Shown: positions 12,401-23,639 of the stretch, one piece after another | Position numbering within the stretch: position 1 is the first letter of the stretch | How the letters are laid out: each line of letters begins with the position of its first letter | Source: Phalacrocorax aristotelis | Lineage: Eukaryota; Chordata; Aves; Suliformes; Phalacrocoracidae | Assembly (NCBI RefSeq): GCF_949628215.1 | Contig: NW_027441295.1 | Span: forward strand, 186,001 to 250,000 | Direction of reading: 5' to 3' | DNA: 64,000 nucleotides | The notes under the pieces: model-generated | Told to the model about the DNA's origin: nothing | Database searches by the model: none | What the model saw: the letters and a program-made list of their open reading frames with translations, nothing else | Position numbers and translations under genes: made by a program

Positions 12401-12885
12401 CCCTTTCTTAAAAGGCGGTCACAGAGCTTGACTCTGTTCTGATCTTCAGGTTTATATTCTTGTTTTTCTTTTGAGCTCTGTCAGCAGGACTTCGAATGAA
12501 GTGTACCTACAGGGTCTCTTCAGTGTTGATCCTGTAACGTAGTAGCTAGAAAGAGAACTCTTTCTACTTTTTGGCTGCATTACCCACGAAATCTACTCCT
12601 GAAGCCAGCAAAATACGTAAATACAGTAAAGTGTGGTATGATTGGTTCAAAAGAGTATATGTAAATTTTTAGAAGTGTCCCCAAAGCTGTTGCCTTTAAA
12701 ATGTAGATGAGCTCAATTTTGAAAACGTGCAAAGCTTTGACAGCCAAACTTCCCCGTTATGGCTTGATAGTTGTCTTGCCTGCCAGATGTAGTTTCTCTT
12801 TGGCATCAGATTAAGTGCCTGGGAGAGATACAGTACAACATGCATGTTATATTAGATACACACTTTCCTTCGTGCTTAGGTATAA
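9475..12885. other. AT-richer unique sequence, no gene recognised
   Basis: No recognisable exons, RNA genes or repeats. The 111-codon frame at 10,295-10,630 (plus) has no motif I know and no supporting splice sites, so it is not annotated as a gene. Confidence 0.45.
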
Positions 12886-12889
12886 CTCC

Positions 12890-13260
12890 GAGAGCCCATT
12901 GGTGCCTCACAGCTCGCACCCCAGGAGGCCGCCCCGAGGCACAGCTCAGGGAGGCCGGAGCGGGGCACAGGCCCAGCTGGCTGCTGCCAGGACAGGCCCG
13001 GGGGCGGCCTGGGGCCGCGGGACAGGCCTCGGGCCACGGGCTGGGGCCGGGGCAACATGGCCGCCCGGCAGCCCCTGCCCCAGGGCTCCAGCTCCCAGCA
13101 TGCCCCGGGGCGCGCCTTCCCGCCGCCCGACCCTGCGCGGGCACCGCCCCCCCAGCCCGAGCCAGCCGCCCCCCCCGCAGGCCCCACGGCCGCCTCCCCG
13201 GGGCTGCCCAGGCCCTGCTCCGGGACACCCGCTGGGCGGGGAGGGGGCAGGGGGGAGACA
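12890..13260. promoter_or_regulatory. CpG island, possible promoter
   Basis: A sharp GC-rich, CpG-dense island inside AT-richer flanks. Within it an ATG in good Kozak context (CAACATGGCC, 13,057) opens a Pro/Ala/Arg-rich frame that reaches a strong donor (CTG|GTAAGG at 13,336). This is a plausible CpG-island first exon on the plus strand, but the peptide matches no family I recognise and downstream exons are not established. Confidence 0.5.
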
Positions 13261-13335
13261 GCAGCAGGCAGACACACAGAGGGAGCAGGAGAACAGGGCG
13301 CAGCTGGGCAGGGAGTGGAGGAAGGAAAAATCCTG
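13057..13335 (+). CDS. Hypothetical CpG-island first exon
   Basis: This is an ATG-initiated frame of 93 codons ending at a GTAAGG donor. Composition is Pro/Ala then Gly/Arg-rich with no domain, which is what GC-rich DNA gives by chance. The only positive evidence is the Kozak context, the CpG island and the donor. Exon-like ORFs further along the plus strand (14,392 and 15,352) could belong to the same transcript. Confidence 0.25.
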
Positions 13336-13975
13336 GTAAGGAGCCGGCAGAGGGACAGAGGGACGGAGCGAGAAACAGATGGAGGGCAAGGGGGCAGCGG
13401 GGCTCCGGGCGAGGAAGCGGGACAGGGGGTCAGAGAGACGGTAAAGGCACCAGGAGAGCGCAGGGACAGAGACGTGGCAGAGGGAGCGGGGCAGGGGGAC
13501 AGAGGGGAGAGGGGCGGAGGGAAAAGGCAGCGGGGAGAGAGAAAGGGGGAGGCCGGGGCGCAGAGCGGGACACAGGGCGAGGGGAGGGCGGGAAACGACC
13601 CCGAGAGACTGAGGCAGAGAGGGCTGTGGGTCAGGACAAGGAGGCGCAGAAGGGCACAGCAGCCGCGGCCTCCAGGGTGGAGACGCAGGAGGAGCAGAAG
13701 GGGCCGGGGAGCAGGACGGAGGCCCCGAGAGCAGCAGGGCCAGCTGAGCGGGGGATACAGGCGGGAGAGAGGGCACAGGCTGCAGCACAGAGGGGAAACG
13801 GCCGGCAGGACATGGCGACAGAGAAAGGAGGTGGCCAGGGAGTGGGAGAGAGGTGTAGGGAAAGGAGAAGGGAAAGGAGACCATAGCAACAGGCTATAGG
13901 ACAGACAGGGAGGAGTTAGAAAACAGAGGCGGACAGTCAGACAGAAAAAGAAAGAGAAAGTAAAAAAAAAAAGTG
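13260..13975 (+). repeat. Polypurine (GGGACAGAG/GAGGGG) tract
   Basis: About 700 bp in which the plus strand is overwhelmingly purine, built from irregular GGGA, GACAGAG and GGGGAG blocks and ending in an A run. All long frames here (Arg/Glu/Gly-rich on plus, Ser/Pro/Leu-rich on minus) are composition artefacts. Confidence 0.75.
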
Positions 13976-14391
13976 ATGGGAACTGGGGAGGGAGCAAAAA
14001 TAGTCATTCTGGGCAGGTGCCCCAGGCCCTGTCCTGGGCCCAATTCTGCACCCTAATACTGGTGATGAGCATCACCTAGCAGGGTGGCCAGACTGGGGTA
14101 AAAAAGCCCAGCTGGGGGGAAAAATCACCCAGTTGTTTTCTGTTGGTTTTCTTTTTGGTTTTACTTCAAAAAATCCCTGAGGCTTTTTACCACCGGCAAT
14201 AGCATTTCACCCAGAAGGAGGTGTTTTGCTGTTGAAATTTTGGTCTCTTACCACCTGACTAACACAGATTGCCTTGTGTTCTCCCTAGCCCTTCTTTTCT
14301 GAGCAAGGTGCCTCAGCTCTCCCGTAGGAGACAGGTACAAGTCAGAACAAGTGCCCGCATTTCGGATGTTACCACCCTCTTTGCTCTCCAG

Positions 14392-14474
14392 CCTGGCAGA
14401 ACGAGGAGGAGCCACAGCCAGGCAAGCCAAAGAAGGAGGGGGATGAGGCAAAGCTGGGCTCGCAAACTCTGTAG
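14392..14474 (+). CDS. Low-confidence terminal exon candidate
   Basis: A good polypyrimidine tract plus acceptor (CTCTTTGCTCTCCAG) is followed by a frame rich in Glu/Pro/Lys (WQNEEEPQPGKPKKEGDEAK) ending in TAG. No family is recognised. The frame past the stop also looks coding-like, so this may be a decayed exon. Confidence 0.2.
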
Positions 14475-15351
14475 CAAAACAACCCACAGCTGCAGCCAGT
14501 TTCTGAGGCAAAACCAAGGAAGGCGACTGATCTCTTGGAAGCAGTCAAGCTCGGTGACTTTGCCTCGTTAGATGTCTGATCAAGAGGACAAGCCTGAGAG
14601 CAATTTTTGCCTGTGCCTTGTAGAGTTGTAAGTCAAGCAGTTAGCTTAGCCATGTTCATGGTGATAGTGCCCCAGACCAATACTTGCAAGGCTCTGAAAT
14701 ACAAACAAGCATCCTCCTACCTTATAACCTAAGCGGTAGCACACGTGCAGCCTTGATTTCCAAGTAGGCAGTGGGTGATATCCGTAGCTCCCAACCGGCA
14801 GTAAGCAGAAAAGGCAAGCTTTTAGTATTTGTTGTTACTCAACCTTATACATTTGGTTTTTTCAATCTTACCTTATAGGGATATAACAGGATATCTTCTT
14901 TGTTATAACAAGCAGGGTAGAAAATATGAATGCTGGAAACTGCAGAAAATCCTAGACCCGCTTCCACTTGCCCCAAGGCTAATTGTCGTCTTCCTTTGCA
15001 ATCCCAATAAAGCCGTGTGTTTGGAGATCGGGGTGTGCTAAGGCAGCAAGAGAGGCTTAGTCTGGCCAGTCACAAGAGACTTGCTTTTCAGACTCAGCCA
15101 AAAGAAAACGGGTATGTTGAGGAAGTTCCCCTCTAGCCCATGTGGGGGGTTTGCTGCTGCACAGGTTGAATGTGAGCCTGCTTTCCAGCACTTTCTCCTC
15201 TGACTGTTTTTTGCAGAAAGAGAGGCTGGAGGGACCAGGCGCTGCCTATACTGATGTCCTGGATGGTTGTGTTGTTTGCTGAGTCAGTCTTCCAGATCAG
15301 AGGAGCAACAGCTAAAGCCTGAAGGTTTTACAGGCAGCGTTGTCTTGGCAG

Positions 15352-15514
15352 GAACCTTGCGAGCGCCAGCAGACACAACCACTGCGGGCACAGGAGGAGA
15401 CCTCTGAGAAGAGGGCAGCTTGGGCATCTGCTCAGCAGGTCTTGGCTGAGCTTGTTGACTCGGTCTTGAACAGCCTTTGTGAGAGCGACTGTTCTTATGA
15501 CCCCTCTGACAGAG
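15352..15514 (+). CDS. Exon-like ORF, product unknown
   Basis: A 163 bp interval bounded by an acceptor (TGTCTTGGCAG) and a donor-like AGAG|GTTTGG. It is open in one frame with an amphipathic helical composition (Gln/Glu/Arg-rich, then QQVLAELVDSVLNSLCE). It looks like coding sequence but I cannot name the gene. A (CTT)n microsatellite follows at once. Confidence 0.35.
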
Positions 15515-15520
15515 GTTTGG

Positions 15521-15546
15521 GGTTTTTTTTTCTTCTTCTTCTTCTC
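15521..15546. repeat. (CTT)n / poly-T microsatellite
   Basis: A T run followed by five CTT units. Confidence 0.85.
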
Positions 15547-16407
15547 ATACGTGAATGTACCATAGTAATGTTACCTCAAATGTGTGTCTTCTTCTTGGGT
15601 GAAATGGAATAGGGCAGCAGTTAGTAGTGTTATCCTGAAAAGCGGGTTTGTTTGTTTGCTTCACCCACCTTTGTGCAAAAATAATTAAATAAAATACCTC
15701 CGAACTATGTGTAGTTTGGCGTTTTGCACACTGGGCGAAGGAGCCTGCCTTTTTTGGATACCAGTAGTGGTTAAGAAAGGATCACAGTTAGAAGTGGCAA
15801 CTAACACCTGAGAATTTTAACAAGGTAGTTAATGCTAATGCTTAGGTAGTTAAAGCCTAATGCTTAGGCCAGAGAAGAGGCTATTGTTACCTCACACGTG
15901 TATATTTCTGTTTATTATTCTTGGATGATACAGAACAGCGCAGGAGATATTTGTAGTTAAGAAAGAATCATAGTTGGGAGCAGAAAGCAACACCTGAGAA
16001 CTCGAACACCTCACTCAGTGAGGGGTCCCAGCCGGCTCCTGCTGCCTTCCAGCAGCACCTCAGGCCTGTGGGGCTCGCCTGCCTGGAACGTGGGTGCCAC
16101 CGTCTCGTCGAGGGCACCCCAGGCACAGTGCGAGGAGGGGGCTGGAGCCCAGGGCTCATGGCGGGAGGTGCAGGGCGGTCCCTGCGGCCCAGGGGCAGCC
16201 TTTCTCCCAGGCCAGCAACGCGGCAGGTGGGAGCGAGCCCCAGGAAAGGGGCCCTCAGCCCCCACTGCCCTCCTCCTTCTCCCACATCTGGCCATCTCTG
16301 AGGCCACAGCCCCCCCGCCCCCAAACCCCCCATATTTGGCCACACGTGTCGCCCACAGGCACAATGGCCTCCTGCTGCCAAGAGCCACCTCGCTGTTGCT
16401 CGGGACC

Positions 16408-16414
16408 TATAAAA
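16408..16414 (+). promoter_or_regulatory. TATA box upstream of Arg-rich frame
   Basis: A canonical TATAAAA in a GC-rich setting, followed by GCAGGGCC. The context resembles the protamine promoter at 44.16 kb: both have ACAA(T/A)GG(G)CCTC a few tens of bases upstream and TATAAAAGC(A/G)GG. Confidence 0.45.
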
Positions 16415-16439
16415 GCAGGGCCCCTGCAGCTGGCCCACA

Positions 16440-16770
16440 CTGCGCCGGGCTCTCAGGCCCTCGCGTGCCCGGCGTGCCGGGAAGGGAGAGGAGCCGGAGC
16501 AGCGAGGCCGAGGGCTGCCCGCCTCTGCGCGCACACCACGGAGCCCCTCCCCGCACCCGCGCAGGAGGAAGGCCTGTCCCAGGAGGAGGAAGCAGAGGCA
16601 GCGGAGGAGGAGGAACAACACCAGCCCCCGCGGCGTGAGCGCCATCGACCCCGCACCTCCGATCGACGCCGTGCAGCGCGTGTCTCCGGAGCCCCCAGAG
16701 AACGCCGTGGTGCCTGCGCATGCCTGCCTGCCTGCCAGGGAGCGGCCGCAGCGACGAGGCGGTAACTGCC
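16440..16770 (+). pseudogene. Possible decayed basic nuclear protein (protamine-like) gene
   Basis: In one plus-strand frame after the TATA box the DNA encodes a strongly basic cluster (RRRKACPRRRKQRQRRRR, about 16,560-16,613) followed by a Pro-rich tail. The frame has no ATG between the TATA box and the Arg cluster, so as it stands it cannot make a normal protein. A second frame of the same DNA is Glu-rich then Arg-rich. The reading as a relic of a sperm basic-protein gene rests on the promoter resemblance and Arg/Cys content only. Chance GC-rich sequence is a real alternative. Confidence 0.25.
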
Positions 16771-19700
16771 CTGAAAGTGATGCTTTGGGACTTAAACCTA
16801 ATCCTTTGAATATCAGAAGATGGCCATAGGCCATAAACGTGGGGGTTTGGGACTCCAAAAACGACACTTTAATCCTTAATAGAGGGATTTGCACCCTATA
16901 AGTGAGGGTTTGGGACCTAAAAAGGAGGCACTGAGCATTAAAAGAGGGGTTTGGACCATCCAAGTGCAGCTTTGGGTGTTTGAAAATGAGACTTTGAGAG
17001 TTAAAAGAGGGCTTTAGGTCCTAAAAATGAGGGTTTGCTGTTAAAAATGAGGCTTTGAGCGTTAAAACCGGTTTGGACCCTAAAAGTGAGATTTGCAGTC
17101 TTACTCTAAAAGGCTTTGAGGTTAAAAGAGGCTTTGGGTGCTTTAAAGTGCGTCTTTGGGAGGTATAAATGAGGCATTGAGCAGTAAAAGAGGGGTTTGG
17201 GCAAAAAAAGTGAGGTTTTGGCTGTTAAAAATGAGGCTTTGAACATAAAACTGGGGTTTGGACCCAAAAAAGTGAGGTTTGCGGTCCTAACTATAAGGCT
17301 TTGAGCATTAAAAGAGGGGTTTGGGTGCTTTAAAGTAAGTCTTTGGGACGTGAAAATGAGGGTATGTCCCTAAAAAGGAGGGGTTTAGATGCTAAAAGTG
17401 AGTCTTTGGGTGCTGACAATGAGGCTTTGAGCCTTAAAAGAGGGCTTTGGGCATTAATAATGATGGTTTGGTACCTGAAAGTGAAGGCCTGGATGCTAAA
17501 AGCAGGGGTTTTGGACCTAAAAATGAAGCACTGAGCATTAAAAGAGGGGTTTGGACGCTGAAAGTGAAGGTTTGGAACTTAAAAATGAGACTTTGAAGCT
17601 TCAAATAGGGTTTTGGACCCTAAAAGTGAGGTTTGCATTCCTATCTATAAGGGTTTGAGGTTAAAAGTGAGAGATTGGGTGCTTTAAAATGAGCCTTTAG
17701 GACCTGAAAATGAGGGTATGTCCCTAAAAAGGAGGGTTTTGGATGCTAAAAGTGAGGGTTTGGGAACTAAAAACGACACTTTAATCCTTATTAGAGGGGT
17801 TTGGACCCTGAGAGTGAGGGTTTGGGACCTAAAAATGAGGCTTTGAGCCTTGAAAGAGGGCTTTGACATTAATAATAATGGTTTGGTACCTGAAAGTGAA
17901 GGCCTGAATGCTAAAATCAGGGGTTTCTGAACTAAAAATGAGGCACTGAGCATTAAAAGAGGGGTTTGGACCCTGAAAGTGCGGCTTTGGGTGTTAAAAC
18001 AGAGGCTTTGAGTGTTAAAAGAGGGCTTTAGGTCCTAAAAGTGAGGGTTTGGCTGTTAAAAATGAGGCTTTGAGCTTTAAGAGAGAGGTTTGGACCCTAG
18101 CAGTGAGGTTTGTGGTCCTAACTATAAGGCTTTGAGCATTAAAAGAGGGATTTGGGTGCTTTAAAGTAAGTCTCTGGGACCTGAAAATGAGGGTATGTCC
18201 CTAAAAAGGAGGGGTTTGGACCCTAAAAGTGAGAGTTTGGGATCTAAAAGTGAGGCTTTGCATGTGAAAACAGGGATTTGGACATTTAAATTGAGGTTTT
18301 GGTACCTAAAAGTGAGGGTTTGGATGCTGAAAGTGAGGGTTTGGGAAGTAAAAGTGAGGCTTTGAGCCTTGAAAGAGGGGTTTGGACCCTAAAAGTGAGG
18401 TTTGCGGTCCTAACTATAAGTCTTTGATGTTAAAAGAGGGGTTTGGATGTTTTAAAGTGAGTCTTTGGGTGCTGAAAATGAGGCTTTGAGCCTTAAAAGA
18501 GGGCTTTGGGCATTAATAATGATGGTTTGGTACCTGAAAGTGAAGGCCTGGATGCTAAAAGCAGGGGTTTGTGACCTAAAAATGAGGCACTGAGCATTAA
18601 AAGAAGGGTTTGGACGCTGAAAGTGAAGGTTTGGAACTTAAAAATGAGGTTTTGAAGCTTAATAGAGGGGTTTGGACTCTAAAACTCACTATTTGGAACA
18701 AAACAATGATGGTTTGACCATAAAAAGTCCAGTTTCGATGCTAAAAGTGAATGTTTGTGACCTAAAAATGAGGCACTGAGCATTAAAAGAGGGGTTTGGG
18801 CAATAGAGGTAAGGGTTTGGAGTTTAAAAATCAGGTTTTGTCCCTGAAAAGGAGGGATTTGGACCCTAAAAGTGAGTCTTTGGGTGCTGAAAATGAGGCT
18901 TTGAGCCTGAAAAGAGGGATTTGGCAATAAATGTGAGGGTTTGGAATTTAAAAAGGAGGCTTTTGCGCCTTAAAGGAGGGGTTTGAACTTGAAAGTGAAG
19001 GTTTGTAACTTGAAAATGAAGCTTAGAGAGTTAAAAGAGATCTTTGGGTTCTAAAAGTGAGGGTTTGGCTGCTAAAAATGAGGCTTTGAGCGTAAAGCCC
19101 ACGTTTGGACCCTAAAAAGTGAGGTTTGCAGTCCTAACTATAAGGCTTTGATGTTAAAAGAGTGGTTTGGGTGGTAAAAGTGAGTTTTGGGGACCTGAAA
19201 ATGAGGGTATGTCCCTAAAAAGGAGGGGTTTGGACCCTAAAAGTGAGCAATTGGGACCCAAAATTGAGGCTTTGAGCCTAAAAGACAGGTTTGGAGCCTA
19301 AAAGTGAGGGTTTGGGATCTAGAAATGAGGCTTTGAGCCTTGAAAGAGGGCTTTGGCCATTAATAATGACGGTTTGGTACCTGAAAGTGAAGGCCTGGAT
19401 GCTAAAATCAGGGGTTTCTGAACTAAAAATGAGGCACTGAGCATTAAAAGAGGGGTTTGGACCCTGAAAGTGAAGGTTTGGATGATAAAAATGAGGCTTT
19501 GAGGCTTAAAAACGAGGGGCTGGACTCTAAAAGTCATGATTTGTACTACAACGAGAGTTTGACAATTAAAAGTCCAGATTCAGTGCTAAGAGTGAGGGTT
19601 TGGGGCCTAAAAATGAGGCACTGAGTGTTAAAAGAGAGGTTTGGACCATCCAAGTGCGGCTTTGGGTATTAAAACCGAGGCTTTTGGAGTTAAAAGAGGG

Positions 19701-20487
19701 CTTTAGGTCCTAAAAGTGAGGGTTTGCTGTTAAAAATGAGGCTTTGAGCGTTAAAACCGGTTTGGACCCTAAAAGTGAGATTTGCAGTCTTACTCTAAAA
19801 GGCTTTGAGGTTAAAAGAGGCTTTGGGTGCTTTAAAGTGCGTCTTTGGGAGGTATAAATGAGGCATTGAGCAGTAAAAGAGGAGTTTGGGCAAAGAAAGT
19901 GAGGTTTTGGCTGTTAAAAATGAGGCTTTGAGCATAAAAGAGGGGTTTGGACCCTAGCATTGTGGTTTGCGGTCCTAACTACAAGGCTTTGAGCATTAAA
20001 AGAGGGGTTTGGATCCTTAAAGTGAGGGTTTGGCTGTTAAAATTGAGGGTTGAGCTTTAAACCAGGGTTGGGATGATGAAAGTTGAGGTTTGCGGTCCTA
20101 ACTATAAGGCATTGATGTTAAAAGAGGGGTTGGAGTGCTTTTAAGTGAGTTTTGGGCACCTGAAAATGAGGGTATGTCCCTAAAAAGGAGGGGTTTGGAC
20201 CCTAAAAGTGAGGGTTTGGGATCTAAAAGTGAGGCTTTGCATGTGAAAACAGGGATTTGGACATTAAAATTGAGGTTTTGGTACCTAAAAGTGAGGGTTT
20301 GGATGCTGAAAGTGAGGGTTTGGGAAGTAAAAGTGAGGCTTTGAGCCTTGAAAGAGGGGTTTGGACCCTAAAAGTGAGGTTTGCGGTCCTAACTATAAGT
20401 CTTTGATGTTAAAAGAGGGGTTTGGATGTTTTAAAGTGAGTCTTTGGGTGCTGAAAATGAGGCTTTGAGCCTTAAAAGAGGGCTTTT
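16770..20487 (+). repeat. Satellite array, left arm (forward monomers)
   Basis: About 3.7 kb of degenerate ~20-22 bp monomers of the type GGGTTTGG(G/A)CCTAAAAGTGA, varied as GGCTTTGAGCATTAAAAGAG and similar. Monomer types recur in fixed order, giving higher-order repeats. For example, 17,397-17,590 recurs at about 18,465-18,660, 18,200-18,480 at about 20,178-20,460, and 16,951-17,220 at about 19,640-19,900. Reading frames across it on the minus strand (repeated LIF, SQTL, FRVQTPL-type residues) arise because 21 bp preserves frame. They are not genes. Confidence 0.95.
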
Positions 20488-23400
20488 AGGGTCCAAACCT
20501 TTCCTTTAGCCTCATAGCCTCGTTTTTAGGTCCCAAACCCTCGCTTTTAGGGTTCAAACCCCTCTTTTATCACGCAAAACCTCATTTTTAAGTCCCAAAG
20601 TGTCACTTTTACCATCCACTCCCCTCTTTTAAGGCTCAAAGCCTCATTTCTAGGTTCCAGAGTTTCACTTTTAGCATCCCAACCCTCACTCTTAGATACC
20701 AAATCCTCATTTTTAAGGTCCAAAGCCCTCTTTTCACTTGCAAAGCCTCATATCTAGGTCCCAAACCCTCACTTTCAGGGTCCAAACCCCTCTTTTAATG
20801 CTCAAAGCCTCATTTTTGGCTCCCAAACCCTCACTTTTAGGGTCCAAACCCCTCTTTTATCGCACAAAGCCACATTCTTGGGGTCCAAACCCTCACTTTT
20901 AGGGTCTAAATGCCTCTTCTAAGACTCAGAGTCTCAGTTTTAAATCCCAAAGCTCCACTTTTAAGATACAAATCCCTCTTTTAGTGTTCAAAGCCTCATT
21001 TTTAACGACCCAAATCCTCACTTTTATAGTCCAGTTCCCTCCTTTTTGGGGGCAAACCCTTATTTTCACCAAAGACTCACTTTAAAGCACCCAAGGCCCT
21101 CTTTTATCATCAAAGCCTTATAGTTAGGACCGCAAACCTCACTGTTAGGGTCCAAACCCATTTTAGAGCTCAAAGCCTCATTTTTATCATCCAAGCCATC
21201 ACTTTCAGGGTCCAAACCACTGTTTCACAGCTCAAAGCCTCACTTTCAGGGTCCAAACCCCTCTTTTAACGCTCCGTGCCTAATTTTTAGGTCCCAAAGC
21301 CTCACTTTCAGGGTCCAAACCCCTCATAATGCTCAAAGCCTCACTTTTAGGGTCCAAACCTTTCCTTTAGCCTCATAGCCTCATTTTTAGGTCCCAAACC
21401 TTCGCTTGTAGGGTCTAAACCCCTCTTTTAATGCTCAGTGCCTCATTTTTAGTGCCAAGCCCTCACTTTCAGGGTCCAAACCCTTCTCTTAATGTTCAAA
21501 GCCGCATTTTTAACACACAAATCCTCACTGTTAGAGTCCAAAGCCCTCTTTTATCACTCAACATCTCATTTTTGCATTCCAAACCTTCACTTTCAGGAGC
21601 CACAGCCTACTTTTACGGCTAAAAGATTCATTTTAAGGACCCAAATCCCCACTTTTAGGGTCCAAACACCTCTTTTAACAATTAAAGCCCCATATCTAGG
21701 TGCGATTCCCTCACTTGTATGGATCCAAACCCGTCTATTACAAACTCAAAGCCTCATTTTGACCTACCAGACCCTCAGTTTTAGGGCCCAAACCTGACTT
21801 TTAGGCTCAAAGACTCACGTTTAGGTCCCAAACCCTCACTTATGCAGTCCAAGGCCCCTCCTTTTTGGGGGCAAACCCTCATTTTCTGGTCCCAAAGACT
21901 CACTTTAAAGCACCCAAGCCCCTCTTTTATCATCAAAGCCTTATAGTTAGGACCGCAAACCTCACTTTCAGGGTCCTAACCACTGTTTTACAGCTCAAAC
22001 CCTCACTTTCAGGGTCCAAACCCCTCTTTTAACGCTCAGTGCCTCATTTTAGGTCCCAAACCCTCACTTTCAAGGTCCAAACCCCTCTTTTAATGCTCAA
22101 AGCCTCAATTTTAGGTCCCAAACCCAACGTTTTTAGGATCAAAGGTTCATTTGCAGGTCGCAAAGCCTCATTTTTCTGGTCCAAACCCCTCTCTTAATGT
22201 CAAAGCCTCAGTTTTAGATCCCAATGCCTTGTTTTATTGTCCAAAGCCCTCCTTTAAATCTTGAAGTCTCAGTTTTTGTTCTCAAAGCATCATTTTTCTG
22301 ATCCTAACCCCTCTTTTAATGCTCAAACCCTCATTTTGAGGTCACAAACCCTCAGTTTTAGCATCCAAATGCCTATTTTTTTAAACCCAAGCCTCAATTT
22401 TGGGTCCCAAACTCTCACTACTATGGTTCAAACCCATCCTTTGTAGCATCAAACCCTCATTTTTAGGTCCCAAAGCGTCACTTTTACCATCCAAACCCCA
22501 CTTTTAAGCCTCAAAGCCTCATTTCTAGGTTCCAGAGTTTCACTTTTAGCATCCCAACCCTCACCCTTAGATACCAAAACCTCATTTTTAATGTCCAAAG
22601 CCCTCTTTTCACTTGCAAAGCCTCATTTCCAGGTCCCAAACCCTCACTTTTAGGGTCCAAACATTTCCTTTAGCCTCATAGCCTCATTTTTGGCTCCCAA
22701 ACCCTCACTTTTAGGGTCCAAACCCCTCTTTTATCGCGCAAAGCCTCATTCTTGGGTTCCAAACCTTGACTTTCAGGGTCAAAACCCCTCTTCTAAGACT
22801 CAGAGTCTCAGTTTTAAATCCCAAAGCTCCACTTTTATGATACAAATCCCTCTTTTAATGTTCAAAGCCTCATTTTTAAGGACCCAAATCCTCACTTTTA
22901 GGGTCCAAACGCCTCTTTTAACAATTAAGGCTTCATTTTTAGGTGTGATTCCTTCACTTTTAGGATCCAAACCTGTCTTTTACACTCAAAGCCTCATTTT
23001 CACCTACCAGACACTCGGTTTTAGGGCCCAAACCTGACTTTTAGGCTCAAAGCCTCATTTTGAGGTCCCAAACCCTTCACTTTTACAATCCAGGCCCCTC
23101 CTTTTGGGGGGCAAACCCTAATTTTTCAGGTCCCAAAGACTCACTTTAAAGCACCCAAGCCCCTCTTTTATCATCAAAGCCTTATAGTTAGGACTGCAAA
23201 CCTCACTGTTAGGGTCCAAACCCATTTTAGAGCTCAAAGCCTCATTTTTATCATCCAAACCATCACTTTCAGGGTCCAAACCACTGTTTCACAGCTCAAA
23301 GCCTCACTTTCAGGGTCCAAACCCCTCTTTTAATGCTCAGTGCCTCAATTTTAGGTCCAAAACCCTCACTTTCAGGGTCCAAACCCCTTCTCTTAATGTT

Positions 23401-23632
23401 CAAAGCCGCATTTTTAACACACAAATCCTCACTGTTAGAGTCCAAACCCCTCTTTTATCACTCAACATCTCATTTTTGCATTCCAAACTTTCACTTTCAG
23501 GAGCCACAGCCTACTTTTACGGCTAAAAGATTCATTTTGAGGACCCAAATCCCCACTTTTAGGGTCCAAACACCTCTTTTAACAATTAAAGCCCCATATC
23601 TAGGTGCGATTCCCTCACTTGTATGGATCTGG
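20488..23632 (-). repeat. Satellite array, right arm (inverted monomers)
   Basis: About 3.1 kb of the same satellite in reverse complement (CTCACTTTTAGGGTCCAAAC, CTCTTTTAATGCTCAAAGCC). It begins abruptly at about 20,487 with no spacer. Higher-order copies lie about 1.9 kb apart: 20,595-20,700 with 22,467-22,570, and 21,490-21,720 with 23,395-23,625. The array ends sharply in GTATGGATCT at about 23,630. Confidence 0.95.
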
Positions 23633-23639
23633 AGGAAAC

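Noticed and set aside
12771-13997. 370-codon frames on both strands over the polypurine tract
   Set aside because: One-sided purine composition lacks stops in several frames. There is no domain, and the Arg/Glu/Gly or Ser/Pro content follows the bases.
15968-16963. 331-codon minus-strand frame with a signal-peptide-like stretch
   Set aside because: The hydrophobic part is the complement of a GAG/AGG-rich run, and the frame extends into satellite monomers. It is composition, not a gene.
16770-23632. CRISPR-like array
   Set aside because: The repeats are degenerate tandem monomers without unique spacers, in a vertebrate genome.
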